Part shown: in pieces, positions 7,942 through 17,164 of the stretch
Numbering within the stretch: position 1 is the first letter of the stretch
Layout of the letters: each line of letters begins with the position of its first letter
Notes under the pieces: generated by a model
Told to the model about the DNA's origin: nothing
The model's database searches: none
The model's input: only the letters and a program-made list of their open reading frames with translations
From: Limosilactobacillus portuensis
GTDB lineage: Bacteria > Bacillota > Bacilli > Lactobacillales > Lactobacillaceae
Assembly (NCBI RefSeq): GCF_014838735.1
Contig: NZ_JABUXQ010000010.1
Location: 1 to 64,000, forward strand
Length of the DNA stretch: 64,000 bases
Direction: 5' to 3'
Position numbers and translations under genes: made by a program

Positions 7942-9276
7942 ATGACACAATTAGTTACCGAAAAAGAACAACAAGAGGCTATCAACGCTCTTGAAGAGTT
8001 GATTTCCGTACCTTCTTATAATCAAGCTGCTGAAGAAGATGCTCCATTTGGTCGGGGAATCCGGAACGCCCTTGATAAGATGATGGAAATTTGCGAACGT
8101 CTTGGTTTTAAAACCTACGAGGATCCCGATGGTTACTATGGTTATGCTGAAGTTGGCGAGGGTGACAAGATTTTTGGTGTAATTTGTCACCTGGATACTG
8201 TTCCTGCTGGCGATCCCAAGACCTGGGAACATGATCCATTTAAGGGAACAGTAGTTAACAATGCCGTTTACGGACGTGGTTCTCAAGATGATAAGGGGCC
8301 TGGAATTGCCGCATTATTTGCTGTTAAAGCTTTGATGGACCATGGTTACAAGTTTAACCAGCGAATTCGCTTTATCTACGGGACTGATGAAGAAATTCTT
8401 TGGCGAGGAATTGCTCAGTATAACAAGAAGGAAAGCCAAATTAATAGCGGGATCTCACCTGATGCGGAATTCCCACTAATCTATGCCGAAAAGGGTCTCC
8501 AGCAATCCTACCTTGTTGGACCGGGAACAGATCAATTTAAGTTGAGTTTAAAGAATGCCTTTAATGCTGTCCCTGACAAGGCCGTTTATGATGGCCCAAA
8601 GCAGGATGAGGTTAAGGCAGCCCTTGATAAGCATGGCTTTGAATATATCAGCGATGAAAATTCAATTACCGTTCTCGGAAAATCAGTCCACGCAATGTTA
8701 GCTCCACAAGGAACTAATGCCGTTCTTCGGTTGGCAATCGCCCTAGATGATGTCTTTGACTTTAAGCCACTTGATTTCATCGGCAAGCTCTTCAAGGAGG
8801 ATGCCACTGGTACTAACCTCCTCGGTGATGTTGAAGACGAATCCGGTCACCTGACCATTAATATTTCCAGCCTTGAGATCAACGAAAAGGAAACCCGGAT
8901 GCAAATTGATCTGCGGATTCCTGTTACCGTTGATCGAGATAAGCTTTTGGAAAAGCTCGCACAACGAGTTGCTCCATACGATCTCAAATACGTTCACTTT
9001 GACTATGTTGCTCCACTATACGTTCCAAAGGATAGCAAGCTAATTCAAACCTTAATGGATGTCTACAAGGAACAAGCCGGTGATACTACCGCTACTCCAC
9101 AAATCTCCGGTGGTGCCACTTTTGCTCGAACAATGCATAACTGTGTTGCCTTCGGTGGAATGCTACCAACTACTCCCGACTACATGCACCAAGCCAACGA
9201 ACAGTGGCCCCTCAAAGACATGTTCAAAGCCATGGAAATCTACGCTCAAGCGATAAAGAGGTTGTGCGTAGATTAA
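7942..9276 (+). CDS. M20 family metallo-dipeptidase, Sapep/PepV type (444 aa)
   Basis: Metal ligands of the M20 clan are in order: His and Asp in CHLDTVPAGD (about residue 78), Asp in GRGSQDDKGPG (about 112), catalytic Glu-Glu in GTDEEILW (about 147) and Asp in SPDAEFP (about 171). A lid domain follows, and the late HQANEQW supplies the last His. Length and order match Mn/Zn dipeptidases that split dipeptides in the cytoplasm. It is co-transcribed with the upstream carrier and has an AGGAGG-like site. Its TAA stop touches the conserved end of repeat R4. Confidence 0.9.
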   Translation: MTQLVTEKEQQEAINALEELISVPSYNQAAEEDAPFGRGIRNALDKMMEICERLGFKTYEDPDGYYGYAEVGEGDKIFGVICHLDTVPAGDPKTWEHDPFKGTVVNNAVYGRGSQDDKGPGIAALFAVKALMDHGYKFNQRIRFIYGTDEEILWRGIAQYNKKESQINSGISPDAEFPLIYAEKGLQQSYLVGPGTDQFKLSLKNAFNAVPDKAVYDGPKQDEVKAALDKHGFEYISDENSITVLGKSVHAMLAPQGTNAVLRLAIALDDVFDFKPLDFIGKLFKEDATGTNLLGDVEDESGHLTINISSLEINEKETRMQIDLRIPVTVDRDKLLEKLAQRVAPYDLKYVHFDYVAPLYVPKDSKLIQTLMDVYKEQAGDTTATPQISGGATFARTMHNCVAFGGMLPTTPDYMHQANEQWPLKDMFKAMEIYAQAIKRLCVD

Positions 9277-9462
9277 AGAGTGTGAGCCGTGACGAATTAG
9301 CCGCCGAGTCCTAAGGAATCCCGGACGATGATTGTTTGGCAATCAAGGACGGGATAGTTAGACGGAGGTTGCGGTCACGGCGAACACGTTTTGACTCGGT
9401 TACAGTAGCAGCGTTAACTCTGGCAAGCTCCTGGCGAGCAGATCTTAGCCATGTTGCAGTAA
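9274..9462 (+). repeat. Dispersed structured repeat, copy R4 (reference copy)
   Basis: Begins TAAAGAGTGTGAGCC at the dipeptidase stop. The hairpin stems are GCCGTGAC/GTCACGGC, CTAA/TTAG, ATCCCG/CGGGAT and TGATTG/CAATCA. Then come the conserved GGCGAACACGTTTTGACTC, CAGTAGCAG and a distal CTCTGGCAAGCTCCTGGCGA. It is about 75-80% alike to R5 over the core. One stem pair changes from A-T here to G-C in R5. Confidence 0.8.
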
Positions 9463-9493
9463 CCTTGTTCCAATTATTGATGTAACTAAATAA

Positions 9494-9536
9494 ACTGAGA
9501 GTTAAGAAAGATTTTCTTACTCTCAGTCTATTTTTT
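9494..9536 (+). terminator. Rho-independent terminator
   Basis: ACTGAGAGTTAAGAAA / TTTCTTACTCTCAGT, loop of about four bases, then TTTTTT. It closes the carrier-dipeptidase operon downstream of repeat R4. Confidence 0.85.
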
Positions 9537-9601
9537 CAACAATATATTGTTGATTTCATTTTAATTCCGCCTTATTATCCATACAAGAGATTAATTGTAT
9601 G
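9536..9601 (+). promoter_or_regulatory. Promoter and candidate operators of the MocR-type gene
   Basis: An 18-bp perfect palindrome TCAACAATATATTGTTGA (9536-9553) overlaps a -35 box TTGATT (9550-9555). With a 17-base spacer there is a -10 box TATTAT (9573-9578). A second inverted pair CATACAA / TTGTATG lies at 9580-9601. Both are plausible sites for autoregulation by the MocR protein. Confidence 0.55.
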
Positions 9602-9627
9602 TATTACAATATAGGAGAGCGATTTGA

Positions 9628-11028
9628 ATGCCAGTTAACGACTTTAGCCATCATCAGCTTACCTGGTACCCTGATAAGGGTAAGTTACAACGGCCAATTT
9701 ATAAGAGCTTACTAGAACAACTAAAAGTCGCAATTAATAACGGAGATCTTGCTCCAGGGACTAAACTCCCACCGCAAAGAGAATTAGCTGACTTTCTCGA
9801 TATTAATTTCACTACCATCACCCGAACGTATAAACTGAGTGCACAACTTGGCCTAACCTTTGGGATTCATGGCAAAGGAACATTCGTTAGTCCTAATGGG
9901 ATCGATCCGCTAACCGCTAATTCTCGTCAACGTCATACCATTGATCTAGGTTTTGCTGCTTCATATGAACAAACAAACCACCTCTTGGATCAAGTCATTA
10001 AAAAAACGGTTAAGCAAGGAGCCACTCAGCTCTTAACGTATGACTCTCCTACTGGCCGTGAAGTAGATAAACTGGCTTTTAAGAGTTATCTTCGGTGGCT
10101 GGGAGTCGAGCTTCACACAAATCAAGAAGTCCTTGTAACTGCTGGTGGAGAGAACTCGTTAACCCTTCTCCTCATGATCATTTTTTCACGCGGTGATAAA
10201 ATAGCGGTTGATGAATTTACTTATGGCAACCTAATCGCAACTGCACAGCTTAATAATATCCAGTTAGTTGCAATCAAAAATGACCAGTATGGGATGGACC
10301 CAACTGATCTCGAACGTAAATGTCAAAATAATAATTTAACTGGCCTCTACCTAATGCCCGAATATAGCAATCCCATGGGAATAACATTAAACACTACCCG
10401 CCGCAACGAACTGGCAATAGTCGCTAAAAAGCACCACCTTAAGGTTATTGAAGATGATTACCTAAGCTTTCTAAGTCGAAATAATCATGAAAGACCGCCA
10501 AAATTAATGCAGCTTCTTCCTGACCAAACCTTTTACATCTGTAGCATGTCAAAGGTGCTCGCATCAGGATTACGCATCGGCTATCTCGCCTTTCCTCAAG
10601 CCTATAAACAGCAAATTGAGAACGGCTTCTTCAATACGGTAGTCAAAGTTTCTTCCCTCAATAGCGCGATCGCGACCGAAGCAATCAATAGCCAAACTAT
10701 TTACAAAATAATCGACCATAAGATGTCACTAGCAAAAGAATCTAACAAGCTATTCGATAGCATTTTTACTGATGCTCCAAAAACCAACCTAACTGATATT
10801 GCATTTTTTAGACGGCTTCCTATCAAGAAGAAAATAAGTGGCCAACAAATCGAGAGAGGATTGGCAGACATTTCTATTCGTTGCTTTAGTTCTGATCGTT
10901 TTAAGATAAATGCTTCAGCAACAGGTACTTTCCTTCGCGTTTCACTTTCCGCTACTAGTTCTCTTAACGAGCTAGCATATGGCTTAGAGAAGTTAAAAGG
11001 ATACTTAGAATCGCAAAAATTAATATAG
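9628..11028 (+). CDS. MocR-type regulator: GntR helix-turn-helix fused to aminotransferase-like domain (466 aa)
   Basis: Residues 20-90 are a GntR winged helix (RPIYKSLLEQLKVAINNGDL, then PPQRELADFL, then GKGTFVSPNG). Residues 110-460 are a fold-type I aminotransferase domain with NPMGITL, EDDYLSFL and the PLP lysine in SMSKVLASGLRIGYL. In known MocR proteins the PLP domain senses vitamin B6 or an amino compound and switches transcription of a nearby gene. No pdx genes adjoin, so autoregulation or control of distant genes is likely. Normal length; ATG after AGGAGAGCGATTTGA. Confidence 0.9.
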   Translation: MPVNDFSHHQLTWYPDKGKLQRPIYKSLLEQLKVAINNGDLAPGTKLPPQRELADFLDINFTTITRTYKLSAQLGLTFGIHGKGTFVSPNGIDPLTANSRQRHTIDLGFAASYEQTNHLLDQVIKKTVKQGATQLLTYDSPTGREVDKLAFKSYLRWLGVELHTNQEVLVTAGGENSLTLLLMIIFSRGDKIAVDEFTYGNLIATAQLNNIQLVAIKNDQYGMDPTDLERKCQNNNLTGLYLMPEYSNPMGITLNTTRRNELAIVAKKHHLKVIEDDYLSFLSRNNHERPPKLMQLLPDQTFYICSMSKVLASGLRIGYLAFPQAYKQQIENGFFNTVVKVSSLNSAIATEAINSQTIYKIIDHKMSLAKESNKLFDSIFTDAPKTNLTDIAFFRRLPIKKKISGQQIERGLADISIRCFSSDRFKINASATGTFLRVSLSATSSLNELAYGLEKLKGYLESQKLI

Positions 11029-11031
11029 AAA

Positions 11032-11080
11032 GAGCTATAGCCCAGAGCGAGTCGGATCTCGCTCTGGGCTAGCTTTGCTT
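11032..11080. terminator. Bidirectional terminator
   Basis: CTATAGCCCAGAGCGAG / CTCGCTCTGGGCTAG with a six-base loop, between the MocR and galR genes, which converge. Confidence 0.88.
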
Positions 11081-11084
11081 ATTC

Positions 11085-12104
<1,020 letters not shown>

Positions 12105-12143
12105 TTATTTTACCTGGATTACCGCTAATTTGTCTAGACCGAA

Positions 12144-13592
12144 CTATAATTGAGCAATAAAACGATCCCAACCAGCGTTTCCGGCTTCATCATCCTTGAA
12201 GACACCAGCATTTTCGAGAACATTAGCAAATACATTTGCCAATTCTTGTTCCATGATTTCGTCAACGTTGTCAGCATTGATGTCCATCTTTTCGGCAATT
12301 TCCTTAGCCCATGAGAGGTGGCTGTCAGCAATATTATTTGCTTCACCTAACCAGAACTTCTTAACTTCCGCTAATTCGTCCTTTAACCGAGCTGGTAAAA
12401 TTGCCCGTCCCATAACTTCGATCAAACCGATATTTTCCTTCTTGATGTGCCATAACTTTTCGTGTGGGTGGAAGATACCAAGTGGGTACTTGTCACTAGT
12501 ATTATTGTCCCGTAAAACAAGGTCAAGGACGAACTTCTTCCCATCACGGTGCATAATTGGGGTTACCGTGTGGTGACGAATATCACCATCGAATGCCTTT
12601 AAGGACAGACTTTCATCATCATAGTGATCCCAAACATCAATAATGTGGGAACCAAGGTTAATTAACTCAGTGGTATTCGCACTAGTTAACCGAATATCAC
12701 TCATTGGCCAATTAACAATTCCGGCTTCAACGTCTGGGTATTCGTCAAAGTGGAGTGGCTTTTTAATTTCTGCTTTCATCATTGGGAAGCTGTGGCGACC
12801 ACCTTGGTAGTGTTCATGGGCTAACATTGAACCACCAACAATTGGTAAGTCAGCGTTACTACCGACAAAGTAAGCAGGCAATTGTTCTTCAATTTCAACT
12901 AAGTTAATCAAGGTTTGCCGGTTAATTTGCATTGGTTCATGCTTGCTGTCAAGGAAGATGCAGTGTTCATTGAAGTAAGCATATGGTGAGTACTGGAAGC
13001 CCCACTTGTGACCACCAACTACGATCCGGATTACCCGGTGATTACTCCGGGCCGCTTGTCCTAGGCGTCCCTTATACCCTTCATTTTCCATACAAAGAGC
13101 ACATTGTGGATACTTCTTCTTGGTATCATGAGCAGCCGCTGCAATTGCCTTTGGATCCTTTTCTGGTTTAGACAAGTTAATGGTGATTTCTAGATTACCG
13201 TACTTCGTTGGCCGATCAAACACAATGTTCTTCTTAATTGCCGCAACCTTAACGTAATCGTTTGATGTCATTAACTTGTAGAACCAATTAGTCGCAGTTT
13301 CAGGAGACTCTTGGTACTTTTCCCAAAATTCTTCATTTACAACGGACGGCCGTGGTGTCATTAAGTCATAAAGTTGATCATTCAAAATTTCCCGTTCTGT
13401 TTGACCATCCTCAATCTTACCCCGCTTAACAGCCAGATCAACTAATTGGGCAACAACTGGTTGGTCCTCATTACCATCAACATCTTCATCGCCTACAAAG
13501 CCACGAATCTTATTCATTACATAAATCTTGTCAAGTGGCTTGTATGCTCCACTGGCAATTACATCATCAGCAAATTTTTCGATTAACTTCAT
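12144..13592 (-). CDS. galT: UDP-glucose:hexose-1-phosphate uridylyltransferase, class II GalT (482 aa)
   Basis: Transfers UMP between UDP-glucose and galactose-1-phosphate in the Leloir pathway. Length and features fit the long Firmicutes class II enzyme rather than the ~350-aa class I form: LDKIYVMNKIRGFVGD near the start, QCALCMENEGYKGRLG, SPYAYFNEHCIFLD, SMLAHEHYQGGRHSFPMMKA and TPIMHRDGKKF. Cytoplasmic. It is downstream of galK, but a 343-base gap with two repeat copies separates them. The ATG follows GGGGGAATTAAAAG. Confidence 0.93.
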   Translation of the reverse strand: MKLIEKFADDVIASGAYKPLDKIYVMNKIRGFVGDEDVDGNEDQPVVAQLVDLAVKRGKIEDGQTEREILNDQLYDLMTPRPSVVNEEFWEKYQESPETATNWFYKLMTSNDYVKVAAIKKNIVFDRPTKYGNLEITINLSKPEKDPKAIAAAAHDTKKKYPQCALCMENEGYKGRLGQAARSNHRVIRIVVGGHKWGFQYSPYAYFNEHCIFLDSKHEPMQINRQTLINLVEIEEQLPAYFVGSNADLPIVGGSMLAHEHYQGGRHSFPMMKAEIKKPLHFDEYPDVEAGIVNWPMSDIRLTSANTTELINLGSHIIDVWDHYDDESLSLKAFDGDIRHHTVTPIMHRDGKKFVLDLVLRDNNTSDKYPLGIFHPHEKLWHIKKENIGLIEVMGRAILPARLKDELAEVKKFWLGEANNIADSHLSWAKEIAEKMDINADNVDEIMEQELANVFANVLENAGVFKDDEAGNAGWDRFIAQL

Positions 13593-13630
13593 CTTTTAAT
13601 TCCCCCACTCACTTAAATATTACTCAAGCT

Positions 13631-13766
13631 AACGTCCTAGGCGGCATGGTCGAAACGTGCTTCGCCCGAGTTTCCTAGAACTAGCAACCTCCTTCCTAGG
13701 CGCAAGTCGCCTTCGTCAGGAGAAATTGCTAGCCTTCCGGAAACTCTTTGGGACGAAGGCACTCTA
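13631..13766 (-). repeat. Dispersed structured repeat, copy R6 (galK-galT spacer, second of tandem pair)
   Basis: Minus strand: TAGAGTGCC, stem GAGTTTCC / GGAAACTC, inner CTAGCAA / TTGCTAG, and a GCCTTCGTC / GACGAAGGC alternative pairing, ending GGGCGAAGCACGTTTCGAC. It is nearly identical to R1 over the first ~50 bases. It lies directly behind R5 in the same orientation. Confidence 0.78.
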
Positions 13767-13768
13767 TT

Positions 13769-13938
13769 AAACGTGCTCGCCAGGAACTTGCTAGAGATAA
13801 CAGCTTCTAATATTACACAGCCGAAACGTGCTCGCCGTGACCGCAACTTCCGCCTAGCTATCCCGTCCTTGATTGTAAACAATCATCGTCCGGGATTTCC
13901 TAGTGCTCAGTTGCTAGTTCGTCACGGCTCGCACTCTA
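13769..13938 (-). repeat. Dispersed structured repeat, copy R5 (stop-codon anchored, galK)
   Basis: The minus strand starts TAGAGTGCGAGCC, whose TAG is the galK stop. The core hairpin matches R4 with GCCGTGAC/GTCACGGC, GCAACT/AGTTGC, CTAG/CTAG, ATCCCG/CGGGAT and TGATTG/CAATCA stems. The distal end CTAGCAAGTTCCTGGCGAGC is shared with R8. Together with R6 it fills the galK-galT gap, so the galactose mRNA must carry both hairpins. Confidence 0.8.
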
Positions 13939-15114
13939 CAACTTGTGCGGACCGTCCACAACTTCGGCATCGTAGAAACTGGCGTCGTAACCAATCTTAT
14001 CGCGGTAGATCTTACCAACATTCTTCTTAAAGTTTTCAGCTTCGGACTTCTTAACAATGGCAATTGCACTGCCGGCGAAACCACCGCCGACCATTCGTGC
14101 ACCAAGGCAGCCAGGTTGATCCCAAGCATTTTCTGCTAAGGTATCAAGTTCCTTACCAGTAACTTCGTAGTCATACTTCAAGGAAACGTGTGAAGCGTTG
14201 ATTAAGCGACCAAGTTCTTCAAGGTCACCCTTTTGCATTGCATCGATGGCCCGCTTTGTCCGTTCGTTTTCACTAACAGCGTGACGAGCACGACGAATCA
14301 AAGTGTCATCATTAATTAGGTAGGTGTATTGATCAAAGGTTTCAGAATCAATTTCACCCAGCTTATTGATGTTTAACTTCTTGCTGAGACGCTTTACAGC
14401 TTCTTCACATTCTTGAACCCGTTCGTTGTACTTTGAACCAGCTAGTGAGTGGGTCTTATTCGTACTCATAATGATAATTTCGTAGTCGCCAAGCTCAAGT
14501 GGTAAGTACTTATAGTCCAAGGTGTTGCAGTCAAGGAAGATTGCGTTATCTTTCTTCCCCATCCCCACAGCAAATTGATCCATAATTCCAGAATTCAAGC
14601 CAACAAAGTCATTTTCTGTCTTTTGACCAAGCTTAACGAGATCAATCTCATCAATATCTAAATTAAATTCTTCCTTTAATAAGTTCCCCATCAGCATTTC
14701 AATTGAAGCCGATGATGAAAGGCCTGAACCGTATGGAAGGAAACCATGGATATAAAGGTTAAATCCATGATCGATCTTGTAGCCGCGTTGCTTGAGGTAA
14801 ACAAGCATCCCCTTAAAGTAGTTAACCCACTTTTCATCTTTAGCAGATTGTGGTTGATCATCGTTAATGTCAAAAGTAATGATCTTGCTATTTTCAACCT
14901 TGGCGGAGTTTGCTGAATAAATTGCTACGGTAGTGTCTTCACGTGGGCCATAAACACCATAAGTACCAATGCTAATTGCACATGGGAAAACATGACCACC
15001 ATTGTAATCCGTATGTTCACCAATTACATTAATTCGTCCAGGGGAGAAGAAAACATCCTTTCCTGGTTCCTTAAATGTGTCTTGATATTCTTTAAGAAAA
15101 TCTTGCTTATCCAT
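13936..15114 (-). CDS. galK: Galactokinase (392 aa)
   Basis: GHMP kinase that phosphorylates galactose at C1. The galactokinase signature is near residue 25 (FFSPGRINVIGEHTDYNGG), the ATP loop is GLSSSASIEMLMG (LPYGSGLSSSAS), and the C-terminal GGGFAGSAIAIV motif is present. The ATG at 15114 is chosen because GGAGGTATTTTGAC precedes it; a ten-residue upstream extension has no site. It is first gene of the gal operon, with a promoter bearing cre and a GalR operator. The TAG stop coincides with repeat R5. Confidence 0.94.
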   Translation of the reverse strand: MDKQDFLKEYQDTFKEPGKDVFFSPGRINVIGEHTDYNGGHVFPCAISIGTYGVYGPREDTTVAIYSANSAKVENSKIITFDINDDQPQSAKDEKWVNYFKGMLVYLKQRGYKIDHGFNLYIHGFLPYGSGLSSSASIEMLMGNLLKEEFNLDIDEIDLVKLGQKTENDFVGLNSGIMDQFAVGMGKKDNAIFLDCNTLDYKYLPLELGDYEIIIMSTNKTHSLAGSKYNERVQECEEAVKRLSKKLNINKLGEIDSETFDQYTYLINDDTLIRRARHAVSENERTKRAIDAMQKGDLEELGRLINASHVSLKYDYEVTGKELDTLAENAWDQPGCLGARMVGGGFAGSAIAIVKKSEAENFKKNVGKIYRDKIGYDASFYDAEVVDGPHKL

Positions 15115-15158
15115 GTCAAAATACCTCCATGACCACTTGAGCAAAGTGGCTAAACAAA

Positions 15159-15176
15159 TTAGTAAACTTTTACTAA
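15159..15176. promoter_or_regulatory. Probable GalR operator
   Basis: TTAGTAAACTTTTACTAA is a perfect 8-2-8 palindrome located between the galK -10 box and its ribosome binding site. It resembles GalR operators of streptococci and lactococci (family knowledge). Repression by roadblock is the likely mode. Confidence 0.75.
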
Positions 15177-15181
15177 ACTAT

Positions 15182-15210
15182 AATTTAGACTCTTTTACCC
15201 CATTTGTCAA
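15182..15210 (-). promoter_or_regulatory. galK promoter
   Basis: On the minus strand, -35 TTGACA (15205-15210), a 17-base spacer and -10 TAAATT (15182-15187). The -35 box overlaps the edge of a cre site, so CcpA would block polymerase. Confidence 0.7.
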
Positions 15211-15222
15211 CAAGCGCTTTCA
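15209..15222 (-). promoter_or_regulatory. cre box 1 (CcpA site)
   Basis: TGAAAGCGCTTGTT on the minus strand matches the cre consensus TGWAARCGYTWNCW at 13 of 14 positions and touches the galK -35 box. This implies catabolite repression of galactose use. Confidence 0.75.
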
Positions 15223-15240
15223 TTTTTGAAACAATGATAT

Positions 15241-15254
15241 TGTAAGCGTTTTCC
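15241..15254 (+). promoter_or_regulatory. cre box 2 (CcpA site)
   Basis: TGTAAGCGTTTTCC matches the cre consensus at 13 of 14 positions. It lies upstream of both the galK promoter and the divergent SGNH gene (TATAAT at 15308-15313), so either or both may respond to CcpA. Confidence 0.7.
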
Positions 15255-15340
15255 GTGAAGACTGATAGGACGCCTGTTTGTCTCCCCTTAGTTCGGTTTA
15301 AAGTTCTATAATTATAAAAAAAGGAAAGGGATTTTTTTTC

Positions 15341-16294
15341 ATGCATCGCTACTCCCCAAATTCTCTTTATGAATTAATATCTCCTCATGGTCGCTGGTTC
15401 ATTAAAAAGCTTAACCAATCCGCAACCCTCTACACTACTAATCTTGGCAGCCGATTACGGTTCATCGCTAAAGACGTCAATACCCTGACAGTTAATGTGC
15501 TGGATAACCACAATCCACTTTCACCCTCACAAATTTTCGCCTGGCGAATTGACGGCAACCAGTGGCACCGTGAACTAGCAAGTCACCGCAGTTGGCATAT
15601 AGAATGCGGATCGGCAAACCACTTAATTGAAATTATAACAGCTGGTAATACGGATCTTGATCGTGTCTGGAACGGTAACGAGGGGTTTGCGATCACTTCA
15701 ATTGACGTCAAACAAGGAGAATTGATTAGTGCACCTTCAATCCCGGTGATTGATTTTATTGGCGATTCAATTACCGCTGGCTGCTGGGTAGCGGGACGAA
15801 ATGCTTCGACTGATTACCGACCAGAAAGCAACTATGCAGGGACCGCTGTTGACTTGCTTCACGCAACCGACGTACGAATTGCCTATTCCGCTGGTGGAGT
15901 GCTTCGTCAAGCCACTGGCGGTGTCCCGACTGCAGACCACTTTTTAACAAATCTTGACGCCATGACTTCTTGGCAAGCAAACACGCCTGATCTAGTAGTA
16001 ATCAACCTTGGCGTTAACGACCGCCGTTTTTCATTAGACCAGTTTAATGCAAGTTACGATCACTTTTTGTCCCTTGTTACTACCCTTTTTCCGTCAATTC
16101 CAATTCTCTCAATGATTCCGTTTAGTCAAACGTTCGCCGAGTCAATCCGTTATCTTACTAAAAAACACAAGCTTCCCCTGATCGAAACTCAGGGGTGGTG
16201 TTCTAGTTTTACCGATGATCTCCATCCTGATCAATCTGGAGCCACCGAAAGCGGGTACCGGTTAGCGGAGAAGTTATCAAACTGGCTAAAGTAG
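15341..16294 (+). CDS. SGNH/GDSL-family hydrolase, probable carbohydrate esterase (317 aa)
   Basis: A ~110-residue N-terminal β-rich domain is followed by a SGNH hydrolase. Block I is DFIGDSITAG (Ser about 148), block II is an AYSAGG glycine, block III is NLGVNDRR (Gly-x-Asn-Asp), and block V is DDLHPDQSG with the catalytic Asp/His. The two-domain layout resembles acetyl-xylan or other glycan deacetylases; no signal peptide is seen, so it probably acts on imported glycans. It is divergent from galK and near a cre box. RBS AAAGGAAAGGG. Confidence 0.82.
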   Translation: MHRYSPNSLYELISPHGRWFIKKLNQSATLYTTNLGSRLRFIAKDVNTLTVNVLDNHNPLSPSQIFAWRIDGNQWHRELASHRSWHIECGSANHLIEIITAGNTDLDRVWNGNEGFAITSIDVKQGELISAPSIPVIDFIGDSITAGCWVAGRNASTDYRPESNYAGTAVDLLHATDVRIAYSAGGVLRQATGGVPTADHFLTNLDAMTSWQANTPDLVVINLGVNDRRFSLDQFNASYDHFLSLVTTLFPSIPILSMIPFSQTFAESIRYLTKKHKLPLIETQGWCSSFTDDLHPDQSGATESGYRLAEKLSNWLK

Positions 16295-16364
16295 GGTACA
16301 ATTAATAAGGTAAAGTACTTAGGATGATCGCAAGTAGTTCATCTTAGTAAAAGGAGGTTTTGAC

Positions 16365-17151
16365 ATGACGGATCAACGCTTATTAGACATTCAAGATGGC
16401 CATAATTTTCGCGATCTGGGTGGCTACGAAACTAAAGATGGACGTCATGTAAAGTGGCACCGGCTCATTCGCTCCGGTTCGCTTGCTCATTTAAACGAAC
16501 ATGATTTAAACACTCTAGCAGCAATTCCCGTTACGATCGATATTGATCTACGGGCGCCAGAAGAGGTTAAGCAAGCCCCTGATAAACTCCCCCAGACTGC
16601 TAGTTATTATCATCTACCAGTATTTAAGTCTGATGAGACTGACGCTTCCCACAGTGATGAAGAAATCATGAGTCGGATTCTAAAACCAGGTAATGGCTAT
16701 CAGCACATGCTGGATGTTTACCGTCGAATGGTAGAGGTTCCCGACTGCTAAGGCTGCTTACCAGCGAATGTTTGAGCTTCTGTTAAGTAATAACCCCGCT
16801 CAGGCCAGTCTTTTTCACTGTACTGCCGGGAAGGATCGTACAGGGATGGCTGCCTACCTAATTCTAAGTGCTCTCCAAGTACCTGAAGAAACGATTCTGA
16901 AAGATTACTTGCTTACCAATAAGGCAACTCAGAGCTTTCGAGAACAGTGGCTTCAAACGTTACGTGATAAGGGCGAAAGTGAAGTCGTAGTGGAAAATCG
17001 CCGTGCTCTCGGTTCTGTTTCAGTCGATTACCTTAACCAGGCAATTGATCTGATTAATACTAATTACGGAAACGTTCAAAATTACTTAACCGAATACTTC
17101 GATCTCTCACCGAATGATCTTAAGCAACTACAACAACTATATTTAGATTAA
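16365..17151 (+). pseudogene. Tyrosine/dual-specificity phosphatase, split by a one-base frameshift
   Basis: The first frame (16365-16751) encodes the N-terminal half beginning MTDQRLLDIQDGHNFRDLGG, the hallmark of bacterial Y_phosphatase3 proteins. After CCCGACTGCTAA the second frame (to 17151) carries the P-loop HCTAGKDRTGMAAYL with catalytic Cys and Arg. Removing one base near 16743 fuses them into a ~262-residue protein of normal length (VPTAKAAYQRMFELL across the joint). The P-loop is intact, so the lesion is recent or a sequencing error. It may dephosphorylate phosphotyrosine or phosphoinositide-like substrates. Confidence 0.82.
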
Positions 17152-17164
17152 AGAAGTGATTTTA

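Noticed and set aside
13637-14030. Small open frames inside repeats (13637-13882, 13773-14030, 6112-6324, 30055-30282), several opening MLARNLLE
   Set aside because: They are by-products of the conserved repeat ends (CGTGCTCGCCAGGAACTTGC reads in that frame), have no ribosome sites, and run into flanking genes on the other strand.
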